A stretch of 64,000 bases of DNA, taken from NCBI RefSeq assembly GCF_020697055.1, contig NZ_JAJFBP010000004.1, positions 62,001 through 126,000 on the forward strand, written 5' to 3'. Each line of letters starts with the position of its first letter. Positions within the stretch are counted from its first letter, which is position 1. The notes under the pieces were generated by a model. The model was given only the letters and a program-made list of their open reading frames with translations. It had not been told where the DNA came from and ran no database searches. Of this stretch, positions 1 to 10,376 are shown piece after piece. Both the position numbers and the translations under genes were made by a program. Source of the DNA: Panacagrimonas sp. (GTDB taxonomy: Bacteria; Pseudomonadota; Gammaproteobacteria; Nevskiales; Nevskiaceae).

Positions 1-2349
<2,349 letters not shown>

Positions 2350-2377
2350 TCACCGGGCTTCCCGATCCGGAAATGAA

Positions 2378-2412
2378 AACGCCGACACCCGAAAGGGTGC
2401 CGGCGTTTTTTT
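2378..2412 (+). terminator. Rho-independent terminator of secA
   Basis: A hairpin with arms AACGCCGACACCC and GGGTGCCGGCGTT (one A-C mismatch) and a GAAA tetraloop runs directly into a run of Ts. It starts 28 nt after the secA stop. A leading run of As is short, so the minus-strand gene ending at 2444 is probably served less well. Confidence 0.9.
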
Positions 2413-2443
2413 GTCGGCGACGTGCAGGTTCAGCGCATGCGCA

Positions 2444-2794
2444 TCAATAGCCGCGCATCTGGTAGTCGTCGGACCAGCGGCGGTCGCGCGGCGCAGGCGC
2501 GTAGCTCGGACGCTGCGGCGTGACCGGCTCGCTGCGATAACCGCCCTGGATTTCGCTGACGGCCATGGACTGCTCGGTGATCATCGAGCCGGTGCCCCAG
2601 GCGCCGTGGGTCGGCATGCCCATGGGGTCGCGCGAGGTTCCGGTGTCCCACATCGCGCTCGTGTTGCCGTCCATGTGGGACGTTGTCGCCTGCGAGCGCG
2701 AGTAGGTGTCGGTCCACGGTCCATGCGCCTGCGCGGGCAGGCTGCAGGCCAGGCCGAGCAGGGACGCGCACATCAAGGGCTTCCATATTTTCAT
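2444..2794 (-). CDS. Small secreted protein of unknown function
   Basis: A 116-residue protein with a clear Sec signal peptide (MKIWKPLMCASLLGLACSLPAQA, probable cleavage after AQA). The mature part of about 90 residues is rich in Gly, Ser, Thr, Met and Asp and contains no Cys. No family is recognised. The start was placed at the ATG at 2794 because a GGAG lies 8 nt upstream and the signal peptide begins there. A longer open frame upstream (to 2902) reads like non-coding sequence. It converges on secA and shares the terminator region. A periplasmic or extracellular location is inferred from the signal peptide only. Confidence 0.7.
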   Translation of the reverse strand: MKIWKPLMCASLLGLACSLPAQAHGPWTDTYSRSQATTSHMDGNTSAMWDTGTSRDPMGMPTHGAWGTGSMITEQSMAVSEIQGGYRSEPVTPQRPSYAPAPRDRRWSDDYQMRGY

Positions 2795-2953
2795 GTCGTT
2801 TCTCCAAGGTGTCGTTCGATCCGATCGGACGGATCCACATCCCGGGAGGACCATGTTTCGTGCCCGGTCGCAGGCCCTTGATACGGGCCGCGTCCCTCGC
2901 ATTGCGCAAGTCGCGGCGCTGCAATCTGCGCCGGAAAGCCGGGGTTCAGCGAC

Positions 2954-2982
2954 CCGGCGCGTGTCGTCATGACACGCGCCGG
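2954..2982 (-). terminator. Strong hairpin behind the thiolase gene, probable terminator
   Basis: A perfect 12-bp stem (CCGGCGCGTGTC / GACACGCGCCGG) with a 5-nt loop begins 13 nt after the stop of the minus-strand thiolase gene. There is no T tract, so it may need Rho or may act as an mRNA 3' stabiliser. Confidence 0.55.
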
Positions 2983-2995
2983 ATCCTTCATCGCA

Positions 2996-4186
2996 TCACA
3001 GCATCTCGATGGCCAGCGCGACCGCTTCGCCGCCGCCGATGCACAGCGTCGCGATGCCGGTCTTGCCGCCGGTCTTCTTCAGCGCACCGACCAGCGTTGC
3101 CAGGATGCGCGCGCCCGAGGCGCCGATCGGATGGCCCAGCGCGGTGGCGCCGCCGTGGATGTTGACCTTGGCGTGATCGAGCTTGTGCTCCTTCATCGCC
3201 GCCATCGTCACCACCGCGAACGCTTCGTTGATCTCCCACAGATCGACGTCGGCGGCCTTCCAGCCGAGCTTGTCCAGCAGCGCCTGCACCGCGTAGACCG
3301 GTGCGATCGTGAACTCGGCCGGCAGTCGCGCGTGCGTGGTGTGCCCGAGGATGCGCGCCAGCGGCTTGATGCCGCGCTTGGCCGCCTCGGCGCCGCTCAT
3401 CACGACGATCGCGGCGGCACCGTCGGAGATCGAGCTCGCGTTGGCGGCGGTGATGGTGCCGTCCTTCTTGAACGCGGGCTTGAGTCCCGGAATCTTGTCG
3501 GGACGTCCCTTGGCCGGCTGCTCGTCCTTGTCGATCTTGGTGGTGCCGTCCTTGCCCGCGATCTCCAACGGCGTCAGTTCGAACGCGAAGCTGCCGTCTT
3601 CGCCGGCGAGCTTGGCGCGGCGCAGCGACTCGATCGAGTAGGCGTCCTGCTGCTCGCGCGTGAAGCTGTACTGGTCGACGCAGCGTTCGGCGAACACGCC
3701 CATCGCGGTGCCGCGCTCGTAGGCGTCCTCGAGACCGTCCTGCGCCATGTGGTCGAACATCATCGAGTGGCCGTAGCGATAGCCGCTGCGCGCCTTGGGC
3801 AGCAGGTACGGTGCGTTGGTCATCGACTCCATGCCGCCGGCGACCATCACGGTGTTGGTGCCGGCCTTGATCAGGTCATGCGCCAGCATCACGGCCTTGA
3901 GACCCGAGCCGCACATCTTGTTGATCGTGGTGGCCCCGGCAGCGTCCGGCAGGCCGGCGCCGCGGGCGGCCTGACGCGCGGGCGCCTGGCCCTGGCCGGC
4001 CGGCAGGCAGCAGCCCATCACGACTTCCTGGACGTCCTCGGGTTTGAGGCCGGCGCGCTGGACCGCCGCTTTGATGGAGGCGGCGCCGAGCTGGGCGGCG
4101 GAAAAGGGGGAAAGAACGCCGAGCATGCCGCCCATGGGGGTGCGGGCGACGGCGGCGATGACGATGTCGTTGGCAGCGGAAGACAC
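2996..4186 (-). CDS. Acetyl-CoA acetyltransferase (biosynthetic-type thiolase)
   Basis: Condenses two acetyl-CoA to acetoacetyl-CoA, or runs in the reverse direction, in the cytoplasm. It can feed polyhydroxybutyrate, ketone-body or fatty-acid metabolism. The 396-residue length is normal for the family. The acyl-accepting Cys92 lies in NKMCGSGLKAV, the catalytic His352 in HPIGASG and the proton-donor Cys382 in CIGGGEA. The substrate loop (GGMESMTNAPYLL) is also present. The start is a GTG at 4186: AATGGAGCGTCACC places GGAG 7 nt upstream, and the nearby ATG at 4199 is in another frame. There are no phaB or phaC genes nearby, so the pathway stays open. It is a single-gene unit divergent from the gene at 4396. 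Confidence 0.93.
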   Translation of the reverse strand: MSSAANDIVIAAVARTPMGGMLGVLSPFSAAQLGAASIKAAVQRAGLKPEDVQEVVMGCCLPAGQGQAPARQAARGAGLPDAAGATTINKMCGSGLKAVMLAHDLIKAGTNTVMVAGGMESMTNAPYLLPKARSGYRYGHSMMFDHMAQDGLEDAYERGTAMGVFAERCVDQYSFTREQQDAYSIESLRRAKLAGEDGSFAFELTPLEIAGKDGTTKIDKDEQPAKGRPDKIPGLKPAFKKDGTITAANASSISDGAAAIVVMSGAEAAKRGIKPLARILGHTTHARLPAEFTIAPVYAVQALLDKLGWKAADVDLWEINEAFAVVTMAAMKEHKLDHAKVNIHGGATALGHPIGASGARILATLVGALKKTGGKTGIATLCIGGGEAVALAIEML

Positions 4187-4395
4187 GGTGACGCTCCATT
4201 CGGGTCAAAGGCAGCGCGCATTATCGCCCGCCCAAGGCCCGTACGGCCCCTACCTGTCGAGTAGGGCGCCTCCCGATTCGCCGTCCCCTGGGCACGGGGC
4301 TAAGCTTCCGCCCCCAGCCTTTCCGGTTACGGGCCGAAGCTCTCTCCAGAGGAGCCGGCGGGAAGGTCAAAAAGTCAGCGGGTGGGAGACGGACC

Positions 4396-4890
4396 ATGCA
4401 ATCACTCCGAGCGCGCCTCGCGTTGTGGGCCATCCCTGCGCTGGCCCTTTGGGCCTCCCAGGGCTTCGCATCCCCGGATTTCATCAAGGTCAACACCAAC
4501 GTCTACACCGAACAATGGGTGGTCGGCGCCGATGGCAAGCGCCGCGTTCAACGCGTGCCGGCCGCCAACGTGCGATCGGGTTCGGAAGTGATCTACGAGG
4601 TCGGCTACTCCAACACCGGACCGCAGCCGATGCAGGTGGTGATCACCAATCCGCTGCCGGCCGACCTGGTCTACCAGTCCTACGCGGCACGCAGCGTCGG
4701 CGCGCAGCTCGAGGTCTCCGTCGATGGCGGCGTCAGCTTTGCCCCGCTGACGACCCAGGTCGTACGCGGACTCGACGGCCAGACGCGGCCCGCCACGGCC
4801 GCCGACATCACGCACGTGCGCTGGAAGACCGCGCGCCCGATCCGCCCGGGCGAAGCGGGCTACGTCAGCCTGCGGGCGAAGGTGAAGTAG
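4396..4890 (+). CDS. Secreted protein with a DUF11-like repeat domain
   Basis: A 164-residue protein with an N-terminal signal peptide (hydrophobic residues about 7-22, cleavage likely after GFAS). One compact beta-rich domain follows, resembling the DUF11 / 'conserved repeat domain' found in surface proteins: the core is SGSEVIYEVGYSNTG, followed by VVITNPLPADLVYQ. No transmembrane anchor, lipobox or sorting signal is visible. The start is backed by GGGAG 8 nt upstream (GGGAGACGGACC-ATG). It is likely an exported single-domain member of a family usually seen as tandem repeats. Function is unknown. Confidence 0.75.
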   Translation: MQSLRARLALWAIPALALWASQGFASPDFIKVNTNVYTEQWVVGADGKRRVQRVPAANVRSGSEVIYEVGYSNTGPQPMQVVITNPLPADLVYQSYAARSVGAQLEVSVDGGVSFAPLTTQVVRGLDGQTRPATAADITHVRWKTARPIRPGEAGYVSLRAKVK

Positions 4891-4947
4891 TCGCGCCGTC
4901 CGGCGCGGGCCGCCACGTGCCCGCGACGTTGCGGTTCCGGGAAAGGT

Positions 4948-5931
4948 TCAGGGCGTGTCCGGAATCGGCAGCGTCTCGCCGTGCGCCAGTACCCGAAAGC
5001 TTTCGGGCGCGATGCCGGCGCTCGCCAGCGCGGCGGCGAGGCGTCGCGGGGGTTCGTCCATCGGTTCGAGCGTGAGCCGGAACGTGCCCCAGTGCATGCC
5101 CAGCGACAACTTGCTGCCGACGTCGCGGTGGATGCGCACGGCCTCCTCGGGATCGACGTGGACCGGCCGCATGAAATCGCGCGGGTCGTACGCGCCGATC
5201 GGGATCATCGCGACGTCGATCGAAGCAAAGCGCTTGCGGATGTCGGCGAAGTCAGGGCCGTAGCCGGTGTCGCCCGCGAAGTAATGGCGCTGGCCGGCGC
5301 GCTCGTAGACGAAGCCGCACCAGAGCGAGCGGTTGCGATCGCGCAGCCCGCGTCCCGAGAAATGCTGCGCCGGCACGCCGTGCACGCGCAGGCCGCGCAC
5401 GACGGTCGACTTCCACCAGTCGAGTTCGGTGACGTTCGCGATGCGACGGCGCGCGAACCACGCGCCCAGGCCCAGCGGCACGACGAAGGCGGGCGCGTCG
5501 CGCCGCGCCAGTGCGCGCACGCTGGTGTCGTCGAGATGGTCGTAGTGGTTGTGCGAGACCAGCACCACGTCGATCCGGGGCAGCTCCTCGAAGCGCAGGC
5601 CCAGCGGTGCGAGCCGTCCGGGGCCGGCCCACCGCACCGGCGACGTGCGGTTCGACAGCACCGGATCGGTCAGCACGTTGAGCCCGCCGATCTGCACCAG
5701 GAACGTGGCATGGCCGATCCAGGTGAAGGTGGTCTGCGCACGATTGCGCGCGAGGAACCCCGGATCGTTCGGCGCGCGTTCGAACGTGGGGCGCGTCCAG
5801 CGCGCGGCACGCATCTGGCGCATGAACTTGAGCAGCGATTTGCCGCCGTGCGGATCGTTGCGATGGTTGTTGCGAAAACGGCCGTCGAGCGTGCGCGGCG
5901 CGCCGGGGAGCGGAGGCGTGATCGGATCCAT
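4948..5931 (-). CDS. Metallo-beta-lactamase-fold hydrolase, UlaG / NAPE-PLD-like
   Basis: A 327-residue hydrolase of the metallo-beta-lactamase superfamily. The metal-binding signature is SHNHYDHLDD. An upstream TWIGHATFLVQIGGLNVLTD block, the later FAGDTGYGPDF and the closing MHWGTF box are typical of the UlaG / N-acylphosphatidylethanolamine phospholipase D-like branch. Substrate is unknown: a cyclic phosphodiester, lactone or phospholipid is possible. No signal peptide is present, so it is probably cytoplasmic or peripheral to the inner membrane. It starts 7 nt after the stop of the alkA-like gene and is surely co-transcribed with it. Confidence 0.85.
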   Translation of the reverse strand: MDPITPPLPGAPRTLDGRFRNNHRNDPHGGKSLLKFMRQMRAARWTRPTFERAPNDPGFLARNRAQTTFTWIGHATFLVQIGGLNVLTDPVLSNRTSPVRWAGPGRLAPLGLRFEELPRIDVVLVSHNHYDHLDDTSVRALARRDAPAFVVPLGLGAWFARRRIANVTELDWWKSTVVRGLRVHGVPAQHFSGRGLRDRNRSLWCGFVYERAGQRHYFAGDTGYGPDFADIRKRFASIDVAMIPIGAYDPRDFMRPVHVDPEEAVRIHRDVGSKLSLGMHWGTFRLTLEPMDEPPRRLAAALASAGIAPESFRVLAHGETLPIPDTP

Positions 5932-5938
5932 GGTCTGC

Positions 5939-6562
5939 TTAGAGGTCGGCGTCGGCCACGCGCCACAGGTACCAGCTCGCGACCGAGCGATACGGCGTCC
6001 AGCGTCCGACGACCTCGAGCGTGGCGTGCTCGTCGAGCTTGCCGCCGGCGTTGAAGAGCCGGTTCACGCCGTTGCGCAGGCCGACGTCGCCGAGCGAGAA
6101 CACGTCGAGCCGGTTCATCGCGAACATCAGGAACATCTCCGCGGTCCACAGGCCGACCCCGGGCAGCGCATCGAGTTCGACCAGGGCGCTCGCGTCGTCC
6201 ATGCGCGCGACCTTGCGAAAATCCAGCTCGCCGCTGTCGACGCGCCGCGCAATTTCGATCAGCCACTTCACTTTCGCATTGGAAAGGCCGCACGCGCGCA
6301 GATCCTCGGGCGACGCCGCGAGCACCTGGGCCGGCAGCAGCCGGGTCCGGGCACCGACCAGCGCGTGCACGCGGCCCTGGATGGTGTTCGCCGCTTTCGT
6401 CGACAGCTGCTGGCTGATGATCGAACTCGCGAGCACGTCGAACGGATCGCGGCGGCGCTCGCCGAACGTGCAGGGACCGTGCGTGCGGATCAGGCGCCGC
6501 ATCTGAGGACATTGGCGCGCGAGGTGCTTCTCCGCGGCGGCGATCAGCTCGCGTTTGATCAT
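5939..6562 (-). CDS. DNA-3-methyladenine glycosylase II, AlkA-like HhH-GPD family
   Basis: Removes alkylated purines such as 3-methyladenine to start base-excision repair. The 207 residues cover the minimal HhH-GPD domain without the extra N-terminal domain of E. coli AlkA. The helix-hairpin-helix is LPGVGLWTAEMFLMF, and the catalytic aspartate sits in DVFSLGDVGL about 20 residues later. No C-terminal FeS cysteine loop is present, which excludes MutY and Nth. The early block SSIISQQLSTKAANTI is also typical. It is first in an operon with the MBL hydrolase. No Ada-type regulator is nearby. The start ATG at 6562 lacks a strong Shine-Dalgarno. Confidence 0.9.
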   Translation of the reverse strand: MIKRELIAAAEKHLARQCPQMRRLIRTHGPCTFGERRRDPFDVLASSIISQQLSTKAANTIQGRVHALVGARTRLLPAQVLAASPEDLRACGLSNAKVKWLIEIARRVDSGELDFRKVARMDDASALVELDALPGVGLWTAEMFLMFAMNRLDVFSLGDVGLRNGVNRLFNAGGKLDEHATLEVVGRWTPYRSVASWYLWRVADADL

Positions 6563-6633
6563 GGATCAAGGGGGGGCAGGCCCGAGGCATGCATGGTAAA
6601 CGCTCACTGGACGGCAGCGTGTGCGGGAGCGAC

Positions 6634-6717
6634 GTGAACGAGGTGCTCGCGACGTACCCGGATTTTCCCGCGCAGCGCATCCCGGCCGGGGAGATGCTGA
6701 TCGCCACCGGTGTCGCG
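6634..6717 (+). pseudogene. 5' remnant of a cyclic-nucleotide-binding-domain gene
   Basis: A GTG with GGGAG 5 nt upstream opens a frame reading VNEVLATYPDFPAQRIPAGE, then MLIATGVARG. This resembles the first strand of a Crp/Fnr-type cNMP-binding domain (pattern: ..F....+.AGE.LI..G...G). After about residue 28 the similarity stops and the frame runs antisense into the neighbouring remnant. Only the first quarter of such a domain is present, so no function is expected. This is inferred from pattern recall and not confirmed by alignment. Confidence 0.4.
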
Positions 6718-6729
6718 CGCGGGATGCGG

Positions 6730-6787
6730 CCTGCGTCAGCCAGTCGTACCGGCGCAGCTGGTAATGCAGGTCCGAGGCCAGGAGCAC
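6730..6787 (-). pseudogene. 5' remnant of a metallophosphoesterase gene
   Basis: Read on the minus strand, this stretch gives LRVLLASDLHYQLRRYDWL, which is the usual N-terminal strand and metal-binding D-x-H motif (SDLH) of calcineurin-type phosphoesterases. The next residues (TQAASRARHRW) no longer match; the GD, GNH and GHxH motifs are absent. With the + strand remnant at 6634 it forms a head-on junction, as expected if one deletion removed the 3' parts of two convergent genes. Confidence 0.45.
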
Positions 6788-6831
6788 ACGCAGGGTGAGG
6801 GCTAGAATGGGCTCAAACCTGGAGCCTTGCC

Positions 6832-8034
6832 ATGCTGTTCACTTTCTTCCTCACGGTGCGCGAAGCGGGCGTCAAGACCTCGCTGTCGGAGTTCCTGACG
6901 CTGCTCGAAGCGCTGTCCAAGCACGTCGCGGTGTTCTCGCTCGACGACTTCTATCACCTCGCACGCGTGACCCTGGTCAAGGACGAATCGCAGTACGACC
7001 GCTTCGATCGCGCGTTCGCCGCCTACTTCAAGGGCATCGAGGCGATCACCGGCGAGCTGCTCGGCTCGATCCCGGAGGAGTGGCTGCGCAAGCAGGCCGA
7101 TCGGCTTCTCACCGACGAGGAGAAGGAGAAGATCAAGGCGCTCGGCGGGCTCGACGAGCTCATGGAGACGCTCAAGAAGCGCCTCGAGGAGCAGAAAGAG
7201 CGCCACCAGGGCGGCAACAAGTGGATCGGCACCGGCGGCACCTCGCCGTTCGGCAACTCGGGCTACAACCCCGAGGGCGTGCGCATCGGCGGCGCCGGCG
7301 GCCAGAAGAAGGCGGTGAAGATCTGGGAGAAGCGCGAGTTCCGCAATCTCGACGACAACATCGAACTGGGCACGCGCAACATCAAGATCGCGTTGCGCCG
7401 GCTGCGCAAGTTCGCGCGCGAGGGCGCGGCCGAAGAGCTCGACATCGACGACACGATCAGCAGCACCGCGCGCAACGCCGGGTGGCTCGACATCAAGATG
7501 GTTCCCGAGCGGCGCAACACGGTGAAGGTGCTGCTGTTCCTCGACGTCGGCGGTTCAATGGATCCGCACGTGAAGGTGTGCGAGGAACTGTTCAGCGCGT
7601 GCAAGACCGAGTTCAAGCACCTCGAGTACTTCTACTTCCACAACTTCATCTACGAGAGCGTGTGGAAGGACAACATGCGCCGCAACAACGAGCGCATCCC
7701 GTTGTTCGACGTGCTGCACAAGTACACGCCGGACTACAAGGTGATCTTCGTCGGCGACGCCTCGATGAGCCCGTACGAGATCGTGCAGCCCGGCGGCAGC
7801 ATCGAGCACTGGAACGAGGAAGCCGGCGCGGTGTGGATGAAGCGCATGCTCGATATCTTCCCGCGGCTGGTCTGGCTCAATCCCGACAACGAGCAGCGTT
7901 GGGAATACTCACCGTCGGTCCGCATCGTCCAGGAACTGATCGGCGCCGATCGGATGTTCCCGATGACGCTCGAGGGCCTGGATCACGCGATGCGCCGGCT
8001 CGGTCACGCCGGCTCTTCGCTCGCGCTGGCCTAG
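6832..8034 (+). CDS. VWA (CoxE-like) domain protein, usual partner of a MoxR ATPase
   Basis: A 400-residue cytoplasmic protein of the CoxE-like von Willebrand factor A family. The N-terminal helical region (LFTFFLTVREAGVKTSLSEF) is characteristic. A charged region at about 100-140 (KKRLEEQKERHQGG) is followed by the C-terminal VWA fold. Its metal-ion adhesion site is DVGGSMDPH, close to the D-x-G-x-S consensus. Family members usually work with an adjacent MoxR-type AAA+ ATPase in metal-cofactor insertion or complex remodelling. No such ATPase lies beside it; the upstream neighbour is the deletion scar. It ends 1 nt before the convergent lipoprotein gene. Confidence 0.85.
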   Translation: MLFTFFLTVREAGVKTSLSEFLTLLEALSKHVAVFSLDDFYHLARVTLVKDESQYDRFDRAFAAYFKGIEAITGELLGSIPEEWLRKQADRLLTDEEKEKIKALGGLDELMETLKKRLEEQKERHQGGNKWIGTGGTSPFGNSGYNPEGVRIGGAGGQKKAVKIWEKREFRNLDDNIELGTRNIKIALRRLRKFAREGAAEELDIDDTISSTARNAGWLDIKMVPERRNTVKVLLFLDVGGSMDPHVKVCEELFSACKTEFKHLEYFYFHNFIYESVWKDNMRRNNERIPLFDVLHKYTPDYKVIFVGDASMSPYEIVQPGGSIEHWNEEAGAVWMKRMLDIFPRLVWLNPDNEQRWEYSPSVRIVQELIGADRMFPMTLEGLDHAMRRLGHAGSSLALA

Positions 8035-8035
8035 C

Positions 8036-10117
8036 TCAATACGGATCGAGATCGAAGTGCGCCTCTAGATCGATCGCCGCGGCCTCCGCGGCCTCTTCGG
8101 TCGCGAATCCCTCGATGACCACCAAGTAGCTCATCCGGTCGGGCAGCGCCTGTTCGCGCACGCCCGCGCGCAGCTTCTGCCGGGCCAGCAGGCGCGCATG
8201 CTCCTGCGCCGCCGCGATCTCCGGGTACGACGCGATGTTCACGAGCCACTGCGATCTCTGCGGCTCGTGCGTGATCGTCGGCGGCACGATCAAGGCGCTT
8301 TCGGTCGCCCCGATCTTGTCGGGCATCGCGGCCACCGAATACATCGCCACGTCGAGCGGCACGCTCGGTGGCGTGGCGCTGCCGGCGCGACGCACCGAAT
8401 CCGACGGCGTCGGCTGCGTCGGCGGCGGAATCACCACCGGCGACTGCTCGGCCAGTTCGATCGAATCCAGCGGCGCGTTCCGGCGTTCGATCGGCGGCGG
8501 CGGTGACGGCGCGACCTCCTGCGGTGCGGGTGCGGGTTCGGCCGGAATCGTGATGACCGGCGGGGCGCGCGGCGTCGGCACGGCTTCGGCCACCGGCGGC
8601 GGCAGTGGAGGCGGTGGCGGCGCCATCGCGACGACGGGCGGCGGGGGTGGAGGCGGCGGCGCCGTCGCCACGACGGGCGGCGGAGGGGGAGGGGGAGGGG
8701 GCGGGGCCATCGCCACCACCGGCGGCGGCGCGGGCTCCGGCTCGGGTTCGGGCGGAATCACGATCACCGGCGGCGTGTGCTGCGCGCGCGGCGGTTCGAC
8801 CACGACCACGCGCGGTTCCTCGTAGACGCGCGCGGGCGCAGCAGGTGGCGGTGGCGGCGCCACTGGCTCCGGCTCGGCGGGGATCACGATCACCGGCGGC
8901 GTGTGCTGCACGTACGGCGACGGCGCTTCGTACGCAGGTTCGTAGGCCGGCTCGGGCGCCGGCGGCGGCGCGGGCGGTGGCGCGGGCGGTGGCGGCGTGA
9001 CGGCCGGCGGTCGACGCGTCAGGCCGGGCAACGGTGCCAGCGGCTTCACGACCGGTTCGGGTCCGAGTGCCAACGACGGCGCGGGTGACGGCATCACCGG
9101 ATCCGGAACGCGGCGCGCCGGCGCGGGTGCCGGTGCGCGCGGCGGCGCTGGCACGGCGCGCGGCGCGCGGCGCACTTCCTCGGCTTCGCGAATCAATTCG
9201 TCGGCGGTGCTTTCGCGCGCCACCTGGTCGGGTCGCTGCGACGGGCGCATCGCCGGAACCGGCGTGCGCGCCGTCATCGTCGGCGTACGCGATGTCGGGG
9301 GCGCCGCCTCGGGTGCCGGCGGTCGCGGGCCCGGCGAGCGGACCTGGTCGCGCTCGAGCCGAGCAAGGGCGGCGTTTGACTGTCGGCGCGCCGCGGCTGC
9401 CAGCGTCGGGTGCAGGCGGCGCTGCCCACGCACCGCGTTCCACTGCGCGTCGGTCAGCGCAATCAGCAGTGGCGACTTGTTCGCCTCCAGCTTCAGGCAC
9501 TGCTGCATCGGTTGCTGCGGCGTCCACTCCGGCACGCCGGACAGGCGCATCGATCCGCTCGAAGCGCAGGCCGCGGCCACGCGCCCGCGCGTATCGAAGA
9601 AATACTCACCGGGTTTGAGTCGCGCCGCCCAGATGCCGAACGACACCTGCATCTCCGGATCCATCAGCGCGCCGTTCCAGCGGATGCGCAGGTAGCCCTG
9701 CTCGAGCCGCAGCCAGGTCGCACGCGCATCGCCGAGCCCCTGGTGCGGCAGCTGGTGGACGACCAGGCGCGAGTTGGGCGCGAGTTCGAGCTGCGCTTTC
9801 TCGCCGAGCTGCAATCGCAACATCGACCCTGGACCGACCTGGATCGGCTGGTTCTCGGCGACCTCGTTGCCGGCCTTCAGCGCGATCGACCTTCCGCCGC
9901 TCTGCATCACGGCGCGTCCGCGCACCTCGCTGACGGTGAGCGTGTAGAGCAGTCGGGCCGGTGTGCCGTCGTTCTTGGCGCCGGGCATGCGCGATGGCGT
10001 GCCGCCGCCGCCGGTCGGACCACCGGGCACCGCACAGGAGACCAGCAGCGTTGCGCTCAACGCGAGCAGCCACCGCGGCGCGCGCGAACGTGACGCGAAC
10101 AAGTTCGGAAAAGGCAT
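8036..10117 (-). CDS. Proline-rich lipoprotein with FecR-like and C-terminal SPOR domains
   Basis: A 693-residue exported protein. The start at 10117 gives MPFPNLFASR and a lipobox LLVSC (Cys28), so it is predicted to be lipidated. Residues about 55-200 look like a FecR-type sensor domain (VSEVRGRAVMQSGGRSIAL, then PGSMLRLQLGEKAQLELAP). The middle 350 residues are Pro/Ala/Glu-rich with repeats such as HTPPVIVIP and VVAMAPPPPPPPP. The last 75 residues form a SPOR domain (SQWLVNIASYPEIAAAQEHA ... SYLVVIEGFATEEAAEAAA), which binds denuded peptidoglycan. A wall-spanning sensor or structural protein is inferred. The long frame continues upstream to 10582, but that part overlaps the divergent promoter region. 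No clear Shine-Dalgarno sits at 10117, so the start is moderately sure. Confidence 0.8.
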   Translation of the reverse strand: MPFPNLFASRSRAPRWLLALSATLLVSCAVPGGPTGGGGTPSRMPGAKNDGTPARLLYTLTVSEVRGRAVMQSGGRSIALKAGNEVAENQPIQVGPGSMLRLQLGEKAQLELAPNSRLVVHQLPHQGLGDARATWLRLEQGYLRIRWNGALMDPEMQVSFGIWAARLKPGEYFFDTRGRVAAACASSGSMRLSGVPEWTPQQPMQQCLKLEANKSPLLIALTDAQWNAVRGQRRLHPTLAAAARRQSNAALARLERDQVRSPGPRPPAPEAAPPTSRTPTMTARTPVPAMRPSQRPDQVARESTADELIREAEEVRRAPRAVPAPPRAPAPAPARRVPDPVMPSPAPSLALGPEPVVKPLAPLPGLTRRPPAVTPPPPAPPPAPPPAPEPAYEPAYEAPSPYVQHTPPVIVIPAEPEPVAPPPPPAAPARVYEEPRVVVVEPPRAQHTPPVIVIPPEPEPEPAPPPVVAMAPPPPPPPPPPVVATAPPPPPPPPVVAMAPPPPPLPPPVAEAVPTPRAPPVITIPAEPAPAPQEVAPSPPPPIERRNAPLDSIELAEQSPVVIPPPTQPTPSDSVRRAGSATPPSVPLDVAMYSVAAMPDKIGATESALIVPPTITHEPQRSQWLVNIASYPEIAAAQEHARLLARQKLRAGVREQALPDRMSYLVVIEGFATEEAAEAAAIDLEAHFDLDPY

Positions 10118-10376
10118 GAGGACGCGTCGGCAGGTTCGAATGCCCCTGTATCCGATAAGCGTGCCAAAGGCTGTTTTTCGCCCGATGTCTTGCACTTGGC
10201 GATATCGCGCGCAGCTGTGATTCCGGCAAATTGCCCACCCCGCCCGGCGCCCCGGCGCGTGCTGCACGGAGCGCGGTCCCGCAGAAGAGGCGCGGCCGGT
10301 TCCCCGGTTCAGGCTTGCGCGTGCCCCGCGCCCTCGGCGAACGTCCGCCGATCCAGAACGATGAGGAGAGCCGCAG

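Noticed and set aside
2969..4264. Long + strand frame antisense to the thiolase gene
   Set aside because: Only a mirror of high GC content; no domain and no start signal.
8500..8720. GC-rich triplet-like tract as a separate repeat or array
   Set aside because: It encodes the proline-rich linker of the lipoprotein and keeps its frame.
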